From: Acetobacteraceae bacterium
Lineage (GTDB): Bacteria; Pseudomonadota; Alphaproteobacteria; Acetobacterales; Acetobacteraceae
Direction of reading: 5' to 3'
DNA: 12,948 nucleotides
Assembly (NCBI GenBank): GCA_030039695.1
Contig: JASHVB010000199.1
Location: 1-12,948 of the forward strand
Shown: one piece after another, positions 1-8,674 of the stretch
Numbering within the stretch: the stretch's first letter is position 1
Layout of the letters: each line of letters starts with the position of its first letter
Translations under genes and position numbers: made by a program
The notes under the pieces: generated by a model
Databases searched by the model: none
The model's input: only the letters and a program-made list of their open reading frames with translations
What the model was told of the DNA's origin: nothing

Positions 1-549
1 CGCAGTCCGTGCCGGACCTGTCATGGGGCTGGAACAGTACAGCGCGAGCGGAGCTTGCAGGTGGCAATACCTGCTGGCGTAGAGGATGGAACGCGGATCC
101 GACTTGCCGGAGAAGGCGAAGCGGCCGGCCAGGGCGCGCCGAACGGTGATCTCTATGTGCATGTCGCGATCCGGCCACATGGATTCTTCCAGCGCGATGG
201 CGCGAACATTCTGATGCGCGTGCCGCTGCGCATGACGCAGGCAGCGCTGGGCGGCGATGTCGAAGTGCCGGTGATCGACGGCAGCCGCGCCAAGGTGAAG
301 ATTCCGCCAGGCACGCAGACAGGTGACCAGTTTCGGCTGCGCGGCAAAGGGTTCTCGGTGCTGCGCAGTGCGGCGCGCGGCGACATGTACATCCAGGTCT
401 CCGTGGAGACGCCGCAGAACCTGACGCGCCGGCAACGTGAGCTGCTGGAGGAATTCGAGGCGGAAGCTCAGAAGCACGCCAAGGGCAGCCCGGAAAGCGA
501 GGGCTTCTTCGCGAAGGTGAAGGAGTTCTTCGAGGGCGGAAGAGCGTAG
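1..549 (+). CDS. dnaJ: Chaperone DnaJ, C-terminal part (5' end outside window)
   Basis: This is the Hsp40 co-chaperone that hands unfolded proteins to DnaK and stimulates its ATPase in the cytoplasm. The frame is open from base 1, so the gene begins upstream. Residues 4-11 read CRTCHGAG, the last of the four CxxCxGxG zinc-binding repeats, and are followed directly by the typical C-terminal start [20 protein letters not shown]. The two beta-sandwich substrate-binding domains follow, with the conserved stretch [19 protein letters not shown] near residues 49-67 and a second RLRGKG motif near residue 113. The 182 residues present match what remains of a normal DnaJ of about 375 residues after the fourth zinc motif. 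The tail [15 protein letters not shown] is of alphaproteobacterial style. The J-domain and Gly/Phe region cannot be seen. A TTG at 55 is in frame but is not a start, because the zinc motif precedes it. Identification is secure. Confidence 0.96.
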   Translation, partial: RSPCRTCHGAGTVQRERSLQVAIPAGVEDGTRIRLAGEGEAAGQGAPNGDLYVHVAIRPHGFFQRDGANILMRVPLRMTQAALGGDVEVPVIDGSRAKVKIPPGTQTGDQFRLRGKGFSVLRSAARGDMYIQVSVETPQNLTRRQRELLEEFEAEAQKHAKGSPESEGFFAKVKEFFEGGRA

Positions 550-560
550 AGCCAGACAAA

Positions 561-585
561 ACCTCACCCAAAAAGCGGGAGAGGT
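561..585. repeat. Imperfect palindrome just after dnaJ (dispersed-repeat or terminator-like)
   Basis: Starting 12 bases after the dnaJ stop, ACCTC-A-CCC pairs with GGG-A-GAGGT around the 7-base loop AAAAAGC. This gives eight base pairs with one A/A mismatch. No T-run follows, so it is not a textbook intrinsic terminator. The CCTC(A/T)CCC...GGGAGAGG form resembles short dispersed palindromic repeats common in alphaproteobacterial intergenic DNA. It lies between convergent genes and could end or protect the dnaJ transcript. Confidence 0.5.
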
Positions 586-722
586 CGAGACGCGCAAGCT
601 AAGCGGGCCGCGTCACGCTCACAGTGGTGCTTTACGTCCGCGGCAGCCTCGCACACGGTACGCTGCCCCGCGCGGTGGGCCGCTCCGTAGCACGACACCG
701 CACAGAACGGCGGAGAGGTGGT

Positions 723-2084
723 TTATCCAGCCACGATCTCGGCCGCAGCTCGTCTGGCGCGGGCCGCCCCCTCGTGCGCCATATCGGCGCATAGCCCGGT
801 GTATGCCGTCGGGTCGAGCAACGCGTCGATCGCCGTTTTGTCCAGGTGCGCTCTCACTCGTGGGTCCGATGCGAGCAGATCGACGAAGCGGTGGCCTTCG
901 ACTGCGGCGGCCTGGGCGGCGTCGTAAACAACGTCGTGCGCATGCTGCCGCCCGATTGTCGCGCCGAGTTTGAGCATCACCGCCTCGGCCATGATCAGTC
1001 CACTGCCGAGATCCAGGTTCGCGCGCATTCGTTGCGGCTCGAGTCGCAATCCGCGCATGATCTCCGCCAGCCTGCTCAGCATGTCTCCCGTCGCTATGCA
1101 GGCGCGGCTTTCCGCTGAATCCATCATCAAACTTGTGGTGCGATCGGCTTCATGCTCGGTCTGCATCGCCTCCAGCGCGAGCGGCACCAGAGCGCGAATT
1201 TCCGCCGATGCCGCGATGACATCCTGGCACAGTTTCGGATTGCGCTTCTGCGGCATGGTAGAGCTGCCAACTGTGCCCGGCGGCACCGGCTCCTCTACTT
1301 CGCCATATTCCGTCTTCATCAGCGTGTAGATTTCGCGGCCGATCTTGCCGCAGGTCGCGGCCAGCATGCCAAGCAGGCAGATGTTTTCCGCCAGGTGATC
1401 GCCGAGCGCCCGGGACGGCACGGTCATCGTGCCGAAACCAAGCTGCTTGGCGATCCCCGCCTGCACCGGCGGTCCCTGCTTGCCGAGCGACGCGAACGTG
1501 CCGGCACCACCACCCAGCATGGCCACGAACATGCGAGGTGCTGCCTGGCGGAATCGCTCGATGTGGCGGATCAACTCGTCGATCCACACCGCGACCTTGT
1601 AGCCGAACGTTGCCGGCACCGCGTGTTGACCGTGCGTGCGGCCGGGCAGCGGCATGTCGGCGGCGCGCTCCGCCAAGTCGGCCATCGCCGCCAGTGACTC
1701 GCCAATCAGCCCTAGGAACACGCCATGCGCCCGGCGCAGCACGAGCAGATCGCCGGTCTGCGTGATGTTCTGCGTCGTCGCGCCCCAATGCACCCAGCCG
1801 CCATGCGGCTCACCGACGACCCGGCTGAGCTCCCAGACCAGCGGCACGATGGTGTGGCCGGCGCGCGCGAAGCCTTCGTCGATACGGGCGCGATCCAGCA
1901 GGTCCAGCCGGGCGGCACGGGCGATCGCGTCGGCAGCATCGTTCGGAATAATGCCGAGTTCAGCCTGTGCGTGCGCTAGCGCGACCTCGACGTCGAGCCA
2001 GGCCTGCCAGCGGTTCTCGAGCCGGTACAAGGCGCGGATGCCGGGATCAGAGACGCGGGCGGCGGTGGGCAGCGTGTCGCTCAT
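723..2084 (-). CDS. Fumarase/aspartase-superfamily lyase, PcaB/PurB-like
   Basis: This is a 453-residue homotetrameric beta-elimination lyase of the family that includes adenylosuccinate lyase (PurB) and 3-carboxy-cis,cis-muconate cycloisomerase (PcaB). The superfamily signature GSSTMPQKRNP lies at residues 273-283. The other two active-site regions are HWGATTQNIT at 99-108 and GRTHGQHAVPATFG at 148-161. The PATFG and KVAVWIDEL wording after the second region is closer to PcaB-type than to housekeeping PurB. No protocatechuate genes adjoin it, so the substrate is open. The frame runs upstream to 2189, but ATG at 2084 (protein MSDTLPTAARVSD) is the better start: it has a GAGAGGAAG ribosome site about 10 bases before it and gives the usual family length. 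Two inverted repeats lie in its 5' region. It converges with dnaJ and diverges from parE. Confidence 0.88.
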   Translation of the reverse strand: MSDTLPTAARVSDPGIRALYRLENRWQAWLDVEVALAHAQAELGIIPNDAADAIARAARLDLLDRARIDEGFARAGHTIVPLVWELSRVVGEPHGGWVHWGATTQNITQTGDLLVLRRAHGVFLGLIGESLAAMADLAERAADMPLPGRTHGQHAVPATFGYKVAVWIDELIRHIERFRQAAPRMFVAMLGGGAGTFASLGKQGPPVQAGIAKQLGFGTMTVPSRALGDHLAENICLLGMLAATCGKIGREIYTLMKTEYGEVEEPVPPGTVGSSTMPQKRNPKLCQDVIAASAEIRALVPLALEAMQTEHEADRTTSLMMDSAESRACIATGDMLSRLAEIMRGLRLEPQRMRANLDLGSGLIMAEAVMLKLGATIGRQHAHDVVYDAAQAAAVEGHRFVDLLASDPRVRAHLDKTAIDALLDPTAYTGLCADMAHEGAARARRAAAEIVAG

Positions 2085-2111
2085 CGGGGCGCTTCCTCTC
2101 TCGCTTGTCAT

Positions 2112-2131
2112 GGCCGGGCTGCGATCCGGCC
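2112..2131 (-). promoter_or_regulatory. GC-rich hairpin in lyase leader
   Basis: GGCCGG, 8 bases, CCGGCC forms a perfect 6-bp all-GC stem in the predicted 5' leader of the lyase gene, just upstream of its ribosome site. It could affect mRNA stability or translation. Function is not shown by the sequence. Confidence 0.3.
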
Positions 2132-2141
2132 GGTTGCGCAC

Positions 2142-2170
2142 CACAGACCGTGCGGACAAGGTCTGGTCAA
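2142..2170 (-). promoter_or_regulatory. Candidate promoter and operator for the lyase gene
   Basis: On the minus strand TTGACC (2170-2165) is followed after 17 bases by TCTGTG (2147-2142). The -35 is good, the -10 weak. A palindrome, CAGACC-N10-GGTCTG (2144-2165 on the plus strand), overlaps both elements and fills the spacer. That is where a repressor dimer could sit. The assignment is by pattern only. Confidence 0.28.
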
Positions 2171-2250
2171 GCCTTGCGGGAAGTATCACGTGGAACCCGG
2201 TCGTGTCCGGCTGCGGCGCACAGCTCGGCTTCTCACCTTGGGCTCCCCGG

Positions 2251-2280
2251 TTGCCCGGACTCCGGCCTGACAGTTATATC
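2251..2280 (+). promoter_or_regulatory. parE: Candidate parE promoter
   Basis: TTGCCC (2251-2256) and TATATC (2275-2280) are separated by 18 bases; reading the -10 as TTATAT (2274-2279) gives 17. This is a plausible housekeeping promoter for an alphaproteobacterium. It would start transcription about 20 bases before the parE ATG. Confidence 0.45.
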
Positions 2281-2305
2281 CTGGCGCACCATTTCGGAAC
2301 ACAGC

Positions 2306-4318
<2,013 letters not shown>

Positions 4319-4331
4319 GCCCATGCGGTGA

Positions 4332-4346
4332 GCTGGCGGCGCCAGC
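4332..4346 (+). terminator. Hairpin after parE
   Basis: GCTGGC-GGC-GCCAGC is a perfect 6-bp stem with a 3-base loop, starting 13 bases after the parE stop. No T-run follows, so intrinsic termination is uncertain. The stem also lies about 200 bases beyond the convergent argH-lipoprotein unit. Confidence 0.35.
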
Positions 4347-4429
4347 GGATGGCTCGGCCTCCCGTGCCTGCCTGGACACCGGCGCAGGGCCTGAGCCGAA
4401 TTGAACCTGGGGCGCCTCCATGGCGGCCT

Positions 4430-4570
4430 CAGGGAAGCCGCATAAGGCAAAGCACCTCACGATGCGATCCTGGTGCGACGAGGGCACATCCTCGTGGATG
4501 TCCGCAACCTGCGGTCGGTTGACGCCGCGACCATCGCTCAATGCGTCGGGTAGGCCCGCGGCCAGGTGAT
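4430..4570 (-). pseudogene. Possible remnant of an XRE/HigA-type antitoxin (helix-turn-helix)
   Basis: On the minus strand an open frame reads [20 protein letters not shown] and then, six residues on, SSHQDRIVRCFALCG. This resembles the core of small XRE-type antitoxins, where a pattern like GxxxQPKVSxL is followed by FSxDRLxRxLxALG. The match is from memory and needs two small gaps. The region has no start codon in a suitable place, and its upstream part overlaps the 3' end of the small lipoprotein gene in another frame. If real, it is a scrap that landed where lysA often sits. A chance reading frame in GC-rich DNA remains quite possible. Confidence 0.2.
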
Positions 4571-4666
4571 CTGGCTCGGCGGACCGGGGGGCGAAGGCGG
4601 GCCCTTCTTGCCGCACCCTCCCACCGCCAGCACCCCGAGCAGCGCGGCAATGACCAGTAGTCTCAC
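4538..4666 (-). CDS. lptM: Small LptM-type lipoprotein, coupled to argH
   Basis: This 42-residue protein begins at GTG 4666 and reads [18 protein letters not shown] as its lipoprotein signal peptide, with Cys18 as the lipidated residue. It continues [12 protein letters not shown] and ends PRAYPTH. CGxKGP immediately after the lipobox is the hallmark of the LptM (YifL) family. LptM is an outer-membrane lipoprotein that helps oxidative maturation of the LPS translocon LptD. A Pro-rich tail ending in YP is typical of alphaproteobacterial members, so the gene looks complete. Its GTG overlaps the argH TGA in a 4-base GTGA, which predicts translational coupling and a shared mRNA. The argH neighbourhood is the usual place for this gene in alphaproteobacteria. 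It is short enough to be missed by automatic gene calling. The family is well supported; the LPS role is taken from the family. Confidence 0.82.
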   Translation of the reverse strand: MRLLVIAALLGVLAVGGCGKKGPPSPPGPPSQITWPRAYPTH

Positions 4667-6072
4667 GCCAACGCCTCGAGCCACCGCCTGGCCTCGCGCG
4701 CGACGTTGGCGGGGGCTGTGCCACCGAAGCTCGTGCGCGAGGCAATCGATGCATCGACCGTTAGCACCGAGAACACGGCATCGGTGATGCGAGGCTCCAC
4801 TTGCTGCATCTCGGCCAGAGTCAAACCTGGAAGGTCCACTCCCTTCGTCTCCGCTATGGCGACCAGCCGCCCCGTCACGTGGTGAGCGTCACGGAACGGC
4901 AGCCGCAGGACGCGTACTAGCCAGTCCGCGAGGTCAGTGGCGGTGGCAAAGCCTGCTCCGGCGAATGACCGCATCTGCGCGGTGTCCGGCACCATGTCGC
5001 GGACCATGCCCGCCATTGCCGCCAGCGTCAGTGCCCAGGCCTCGGCCGCATTGAACACCGGCTCCTTGTCCTCCTGCATGTCCTTCGCGTAGGCCAGCGG
5101 CAGTCCTTTCATCACTGTGAGGAGGCCGACCAGGGCGCCCGTCACCCGTCCGGTTTTCGCACGTACCAACTCGGCCGCATCCGGGTTGCGCTTCTGCGGC
5201 ATGATCGAGCTGCCGGTGGTGAACGCGTCCGAGAGGCGGATAAATCGGAACGGCGAGCTGCACCAGACGATGATCTCCTCTGCCAATCGCGACAAATGCA
5301 TCGCCGAGATCGCCGCCGCGGCCAGGAACTCCAACGCGAAGTCTCGGTCCGATACCGCGTCCAGCGAATTTGCTGTTGGCCGGTCGAAACCCAGCGCCTC
5401 TGCGGTCACGTGCCGATCGATCGGGAAAGAGGTACCGGCCAGTGCCGCGGCGCCGAGCGGGCACTCATTCAGCCGCCGCCGCGCATCTGCCAGGCGGCCG
5501 CGGTCACGTCCCAGCATTTCCACGTAGGCCAGCAGATGATGTCCGAAGGTCACCGGCTGCGCGGTCTGCAGGTGCGTGAAACCCGGCATCGGGTCTGCTG
5601 CGTGCGCTACGGCGCGCCCAGCGAGCGCCCGCATCAGGTCCGCGATCTGCGTCGCCAACCCATCGATCGCGTCGCGCACCCACAGGCGGAAATCCGTCGC
5701 CACCTGGTCGTTGCGACTGCGCGCGGTATGCAGGCGGCGGCCGGCATCACCGATACGCTCGGTGAGCCGCGCCTCGATGTTCATGTGGATGTCTTCTAGC
5801 GCGACATCGAACGGGAAAATTCCGGTCTCAATCTCGTGTGCGATGGCCGCTAGACCATCGCTGATGGACGTCGCATCTTCCACACTGATGACGCCGACTT
5901 TCGCCAGCATCGCGGCATGGGCCAAAGAACCGCGAATGTCCTGCCGCCACAGCTCGCGATCGAAGCCGATCGAGGCGTTGATCTCCTGCATAATCGCCGA
6001 AGGCCCGGCGGCAAAACGTCCACCCCACTGGGCGTTGGCGGGCTCATTGCGGCGCTTTGGTGCGTCGGTCAC
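4663..6072 (-). CDS. argH: Argininosuccinate lyase (ArgH)
   Basis: ArgH catalyses the last step of arginine synthesis, splitting argininosuccinate into arginine and fumarate in the cytoplasm. The 469-residue length is normal. The N-terminus carries the ArgH mark QWGGRF (15-20). [17 protein letters not shown] is at 115-131, [17 protein letters not shown] with the active-site His at 164-180, and the superfamily signature [18 protein letters not shown] at 287-304 with its catalytic Ser. The start is GTG 6072; upstream codons in this frame show no better start, and no clear Shine-Dalgarno precedes it. The first base is 15 bases from the ATG of the divergent thioredoxin gene, so the promoter must lie inside that gene. 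Downstream, its stop overlaps the start of the LptM-type lipoprotein. All visible active-site motifs are intact. Confidence 0.96.
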   Translation of the reverse strand: MTDAPKRRNEPANAQWGGRFAAGPSAIMQEINASIGFDRELWRQDIRGSLAHAAMLAKVGVISVEDATSISDGLAAIAHEIETGIFPFDVALEDIHMNIEARLTERIGDAGRRLHTARSRNDQVATDFRLWVRDAIDGLATQIADLMRALAGRAVAHAADPMPGFTHLQTAQPVTFGHHLLAYVEMLGRDRGRLADARRRLNECPLGAAALAGTSFPIDRHVTAEALGFDRPTANSLDAVSDRDFALEFLAAAAISAMHLSRLAEEIIVWCSSPFRFIRLSDAFTTGSSIMPQKRNPDAAELVRAKTGRVTGALVGLLTVMKGLPLAYAKDMQEDKEPVFNAAEAWALTLAAMAGMVRDMVPDTAQMRSFAGAGFATATDLADWLVRVLRLPFRDAHHVTGRLVAIAETKGVDLPGLTLAEMQQVEPRITDAVFSVLTVDASIASRTSFGGTAPANVAREARRWLEALA

Positions 6073-6087
6073 GGAGGGATGTCCATT

Positions 6088-6642
6088 ATGCGTTTGATTG
6101 GCCGCCGTTCGATCTTGGCGGCGGGCGGGACCCTAGCGGTGGCCACATGGCCGCGCAAACCGCGCGCCCAGGAGGCGTTGAAGGACCTGACGGCGGCACT
6201 GCAACGCTTGCGGACGCCGACGCCGCCACCCGACATCGTCTTCGTCGATGCGCGCGGCGTGAAGCATCGTCTGTCGGACCTCCGCGGCCACGGTGCGGTC
6301 ATCAACCTGTGGGCAACCTGGTGCGCACCCTGCGTGGCGGAGATGCCGTCGCTCGCGGCGCTGTCGAAGGGCGTGGCACCCGACAACGTGCTTGTGCTGC
6401 CGCTCTCGTCGGATCATGGCGGGGCTGCTGCCGTCGTCGCGTTCTTCCGGCAGCATGGCATTACCGGCCTGCCGGTGTTGCTTGATCCCGATGGCGATGC
6501 GGAGCGCGCGTTCAACGTGCCGGGAATTCCCACCAGCTTCATCATCGACAAATTCGGAATGGTACAGGCGCGAATGGAGGGCTCGGCTGACTGGTCCACC
6601 CCAGCGGCGGTGGCTCTGGTGAGCAAACTCGCTGGAAGCTAG
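6088..6642 (+). CDS. TlpA-like thioredoxin with Tat-type signal
   Basis: This 184-residue protein is predicted to act in the periplasm as a thiol-disulfide reductase of the TlpA/ResA group. Such proteins often serve cytochrome c or copper-site assembly. The N-terminus [20 protein letters not shown] has an RRSIL twin-arginine motif followed by a hydrophobic stretch. After a linker, the thioredoxin fold begins near residue 48. The strand-plus-motif [16 protein letters not shown] (72-87) carries the CAPC active site (C79, C82). The cis-proline loop is GIPTSFIID (P148). ATG 6088 is chosen because GGAGGG lies 9 bases before it; an in-frame ATG at 6079 abuts that site and is less suitable. It diverges from argH, an arrangement I recall from other alphaproteobacteria. 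The partner substrate cannot be read from the sequence. Confidence 0.87.
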   Translation: MRLIGRRSILAAGGTLAVATWPRKPRAQEALKDLTAALQRLRTPTPPPDIVFVDARGVKHRLSDLRGHGAVINLWATWCAPCVAEMPSLAALSKGVAPDNVLVLPLSSDHGGAAAVVAFFRQHGITGLPVLLDPDGDAERAFNVPGIPTSFIIDKFGMVQARMEGSADWSTPAAVALVSKLAGS

Positions 6643-6643
6643 C

Positions 6644-6998
6644 GTCAACACGAAATCCGGGAGCGCGCCCACGCAACGCGTTGCACTGATCACCGGCTGC
6701 GGCAAGCCAATCGGGATCGGTAGTTCCCTCGCGCGCAGTCGCTGCGGCAGGCATGGTCGTGGTTGTGTCGGACGTCGCAGCCGCCGGTGTCGCCAACGAG
6801 CATAACGTGCAAGGCGACATGGATCCTAACTGGTGCGGCGTCGACAGCCTCGTGGAGGAGATCCCAACATCGGGTGGGATTGCGTCGGCCGTGCTCGGCG
6901 ACGTCAGCAAGGAAGCCGATGCCTCACGTATGGTGGATGAGGTCTTGCGTCACCGTAGCCGTATCGACGTGCTGGTGAAGCACGCCGGCATCAGGTGA
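6644..6998 (+). pseudogene. Short-chain dehydrogenase/reductase, broken
   Basis: This is the N-terminal third of an NAD(P)-dependent Rossmann-fold oxidoreductase. Frame one reads VNTKSGSAPTQRVALITG, then CGKPIGIGSSLAR, giving the TGxxxxxG dinucleotide-binding loop. Frame two picks up at AVAAAGMVVVVSDV, continues to GDVSKEADA, and ends RIDVLVKHAGIR-stop, where the family has LVNNAG. The frame change at about 6731-6737 is what a loss of one GC from an alternating GCGC run would produce. The codon at the expected start is GTC, two bases after the thioredoxin stop, so the start is probably lost too. The catalytic Tyr-Lys region and all of the C-terminal half are gone. Close spacing suggests it once formed an operon with the thioredoxin gene. 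The call as a dead SDR is firm; the substrate is unknown. Confidence 0.82.
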
Positions 6999-6999
6999 C

Positions 7000-7212
7000 T
7001 TGACCAGCACACAGCCTATCCGTCGGGGCCTTGCCCGGGCGTTCCGGATTGCGCCGCGCGAGTTGGCTCTCTCGTTAATCACCATCGCCGATCATTCTGA
7101 CCGGCAGCTACTGTTGGAAGTCGACGTGTCGAAGGTCGATCTGTCTGATCGAACCGAGTTCCGAAGGGACGTTCAGTTCAATGCCTATGTCGGCTCCAAA
7201 GGAGAGACTAAT
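7000..7212 (+). pseudogene. Possible degenerate DUF1127-like small protein
   Basis: An open frame with no convincing start runs into the next gene. Its middle reads PRELALSLITIADHSDRQLL and then EVDVSKVDLSDRTEFRRD. The pattern SDRQL, a few residues, then S+xDL and a basic tail resembles the short DUF1127 family (regulatory RNA-binding-like small proteins of alphaproteobacteria), but the usual spacing is disturbed. There is no stop between it and the ATG of the secreted peptide gene at 7213, which has its own ribosome site. I treat it as a likely remnant. The family match is by eye and weak. Confidence 0.25.
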
Positions 7213-7425
7213 ATGACCACAAGGACTTTCTCCATTGTTGCTGCTCTGATCTCGGCACTGCGTGTTGCGACTGCCCTGGCACCGACCGCGTCTGCCCAGC
7301 CATACGACCGAACCTGTGCAACGGTCACGAATGCCGCCTACATAGGCGACGGATCCGACCCGTTCTACCTATGGTCCCAGCAGCAAGTGACGAACGAACC
7401 TGGGTATAATGTCAGCGCTGGGTAG
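7213..7425 (+). CDS. Small secreted protein of unknown function
   Basis: The product is 70 residues and not recognised. ATG 7213 is preceded at good distance by AAAGGAGAG (7198-7206), the best ribosome site in this part of the window. The N-terminus MTTRTFSIVAALISALRVAT, followed by ALAPTASA, is a clear Sec signal peptide with cleavage expected after ASA (residue 28). The mature part would be only about 42 residues, starting QPYDRTCATVTNAAYIGDGS and containing one Cys. It is rich in Tyr, Asn and Gln and ends GYNVSAG. The sequence stops abruptly inside a hairpin-forming run, so it may be the 5' part of a longer gene cut short. Neighbours are all decayed, which lowers confidence that it is functional. 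Confidence 0.5.
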   Translation: MTTRTFSIVAALISALRVATALAPTASAQPYDRTCATVTNAAYIGDGSDPFYLWSQQQVTNEPGYNVSAG

Positions 7426-7444
7426 TAGGGTTGCCCCGCTACCC
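7420..7444 (+). terminator. Hairpin overlapping the stop of the small secreted gene
   Basis: GGGTAG pairs with CTACCC, with a second inner GGG/CCC pairing around the loop TTG. The stem contains the TAG stop. No T-run follows, so its role as a terminator is uncertain. Confidence 0.3.
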
Positions 7445-7474
7445 ACGGGCGCCCGCCCGCCCATGTCGCCCTGC

Positions 7475-7741
7475 CAAAATCCGCCGGCACGCCCCCCACC
7501 GCTGGCTGCACGCCAACGGCTATCACCACCTGACGACGGAGGCCGCGTGATGGCGCGCCTGGATGTTGCCCGCGTCACGAAATTGCGGCGGGCGATCGCC
7601 GAGACTAAGGCCGCGCAAGAACCTGTCGACACAGTCGTCAATGCGGCCCTGGTGCGGCGCTGGCAGCATCAAAGATGTTCGGGGTTTCCCGGCACTCGCT
7701 TGTGGCTGACGTTGACGAGATTCCCGTCCTGCACGGCGTAG
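7475..7741 (+). pseudogene. Two overlapping gene fragments joined by a TGATG
   Basis: One frame ends RWLHANGYHHLTTEAA with TGA at 7548-7550. The next begins at ATG 7550 with MARLDVARVTKLRRAIAETK, helped by GGAGG about 9 bases upstream. The shared base in TGATG is the classic form of translational coupling, which suggests that both were once real genes in an operon. The second frame can be read for 63 residues to 7741, but its last 24 codons lie antisense to the secreted-protein gene at 7669-8079, so the original C-terminus has been replaced. I recognise neither family. No start can be set for the first fragment. Confidence 0.35.
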
Positions 7742-8079
7742 ACATCATTCCCGCTCAGGTACTGTACGGCGCACATCTCCTGGCCGTAATTGAACACGTG
7801 GTACTTGGTGCAAAAGTGGCCGTCAGGTTTGATCCGCCAGGTGTCGTGATCGATGATCGCCCCGCTCTTGCTCGTGATCGTACCATTGGGCGCGATATAG
7901 GCGATATAGTTTTGATGGCCCGTGGAGGTGCGATACGAGATCACTCCCAGCGTTCCTATCAGCTTTCCGATCTCGTCCGCCGGTCGCTGATGTGCCGATG
8001 GCGGTACGCCAGCCGGCTGGGCGTAGGCCGCGAGCGCGAAGCCGGCCACGGAAGCAAACACAAGCGATCAGGCGATCAT
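7669..8079 (-). pseudogene. Secreted cysteine-pair protein, stop codon in its signal peptide
   Basis: From ATG 8079 the gene reads M-I-A-stop-SLVFASVAGFALAAYAQ, which is a signal peptide interrupted by TGA at codon 4 (8070-8068). An AGGGTAGG stretch lies at suitable distance before this ATG. From GTG 8061 (6 codons later) the frame is open for 130 residues, but no ribosome site precedes that GTG. The mature part has a repetitive beta-like pattern: YIAYIAPNGTITSK, then DTWRIKPDGHFCTKY, then GQEMCAVQYL. The W-x5-DG-x2-C layout with a second Cys resembles DUF995-type secreted beta proteins, a comparison by eye. Everything after the stop looks well preserved, so the mutation is recent, or the gene starts at GTG 8061 with a shorter signal. 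It converges on the fragments at 7475-7741. Confidence 0.6.
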
Positions 8080-8674
8080 TGGATCAGCCTACCCTGTCAT
8101 TTGCGGTTGATCGACGTAGCAAGGTCGTTGCTGCACATCAATGATTTTCAAGTCGGACGGTGGCGCACGTTGATCGTCAGGATCTGATGCGCTCCGCACC
8201 GGGATACGAGCATCTCACACACCCGTTATCACCCGGAAGCCCGACCAAAAAACACCAAGGGTACATTGGTCCATACGTCCGACCCTGACGGCACTACCAA
8301 GGAACTCCGACGGTACCAGCCCCGGTCATGAATGTTGACAATCGTCGGGGCGGACGCGCGACCAGCCACTAACCGGCGGTGTCGAGCTGGATTGATGTCT
8401 CGGCTGTAAATTGGGGAACGACCTACAAACCCGCGAACCCCGCTAACAATCTGGTACGCTGGACCGTGCTTAATGTGGACTCAGTGTTTCATATACTCGC
8501 CATTCGAGTTAACCTCCGGCAATCTTGCATCCAACCGCACTCCCACCCAAATGATCAACACGGCGGGGACTCCCACGGTGCAAGGGTCCAGGTGTCACCC
8601 ATGAAACAAATGCGCCGCCCCGCCGCGCGTATCACCTAACTGACGCCACGACATCTATCAGCGCCCTATGCGGT
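8080..8674. other. Gene-poor, lower-GC stretch
   Basis: No convincing gene is seen in these 595 bases. The longest plus-strand open frame (8379-8639, GTG start, 86 codons) has no ribosome site and an unconvincing composition. Parts of two neighbouring frames give protein-like pieces, for example NLVRWTVLNVDSVFHI near 8450-8500 and LTSGNLASNRTPTQM near 8511-8555. They could be a frameshifted structural or secreted protein. The base composition is visibly lower in GC than the housekeeping half. A TTGACA at 8335-8340 has no matching -10. Confidence 0.4.

Noticed and set aside
642..667. GGCAGC...GCTGCC inverted repeat as a terminator
   Set aside because: The 14-base loop, short stem and absence of a T-run make it no better than chance in GC-rich DNA.
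2085..2189. N-terminal extension of the lyase frame to 2189
   Set aside because: The added 35 residues are unlike the family, and ATG 2084 has a clear GAGAGGAAG ribosome site.
1967..2305. N-terminal extension of the parE frame back to 1967
   Set aside because: The extra 113 residues are Arg/Ala-rich, overlap the lyase gene on the other strand and lie upstream of the predicted promoter. ATG 2306 gives the normal family length.
8335..8340. TTGACA as a promoter -35 element
   Set aside because: No AT-rich -10 is found 16-18 bases downstream and no gene follows.
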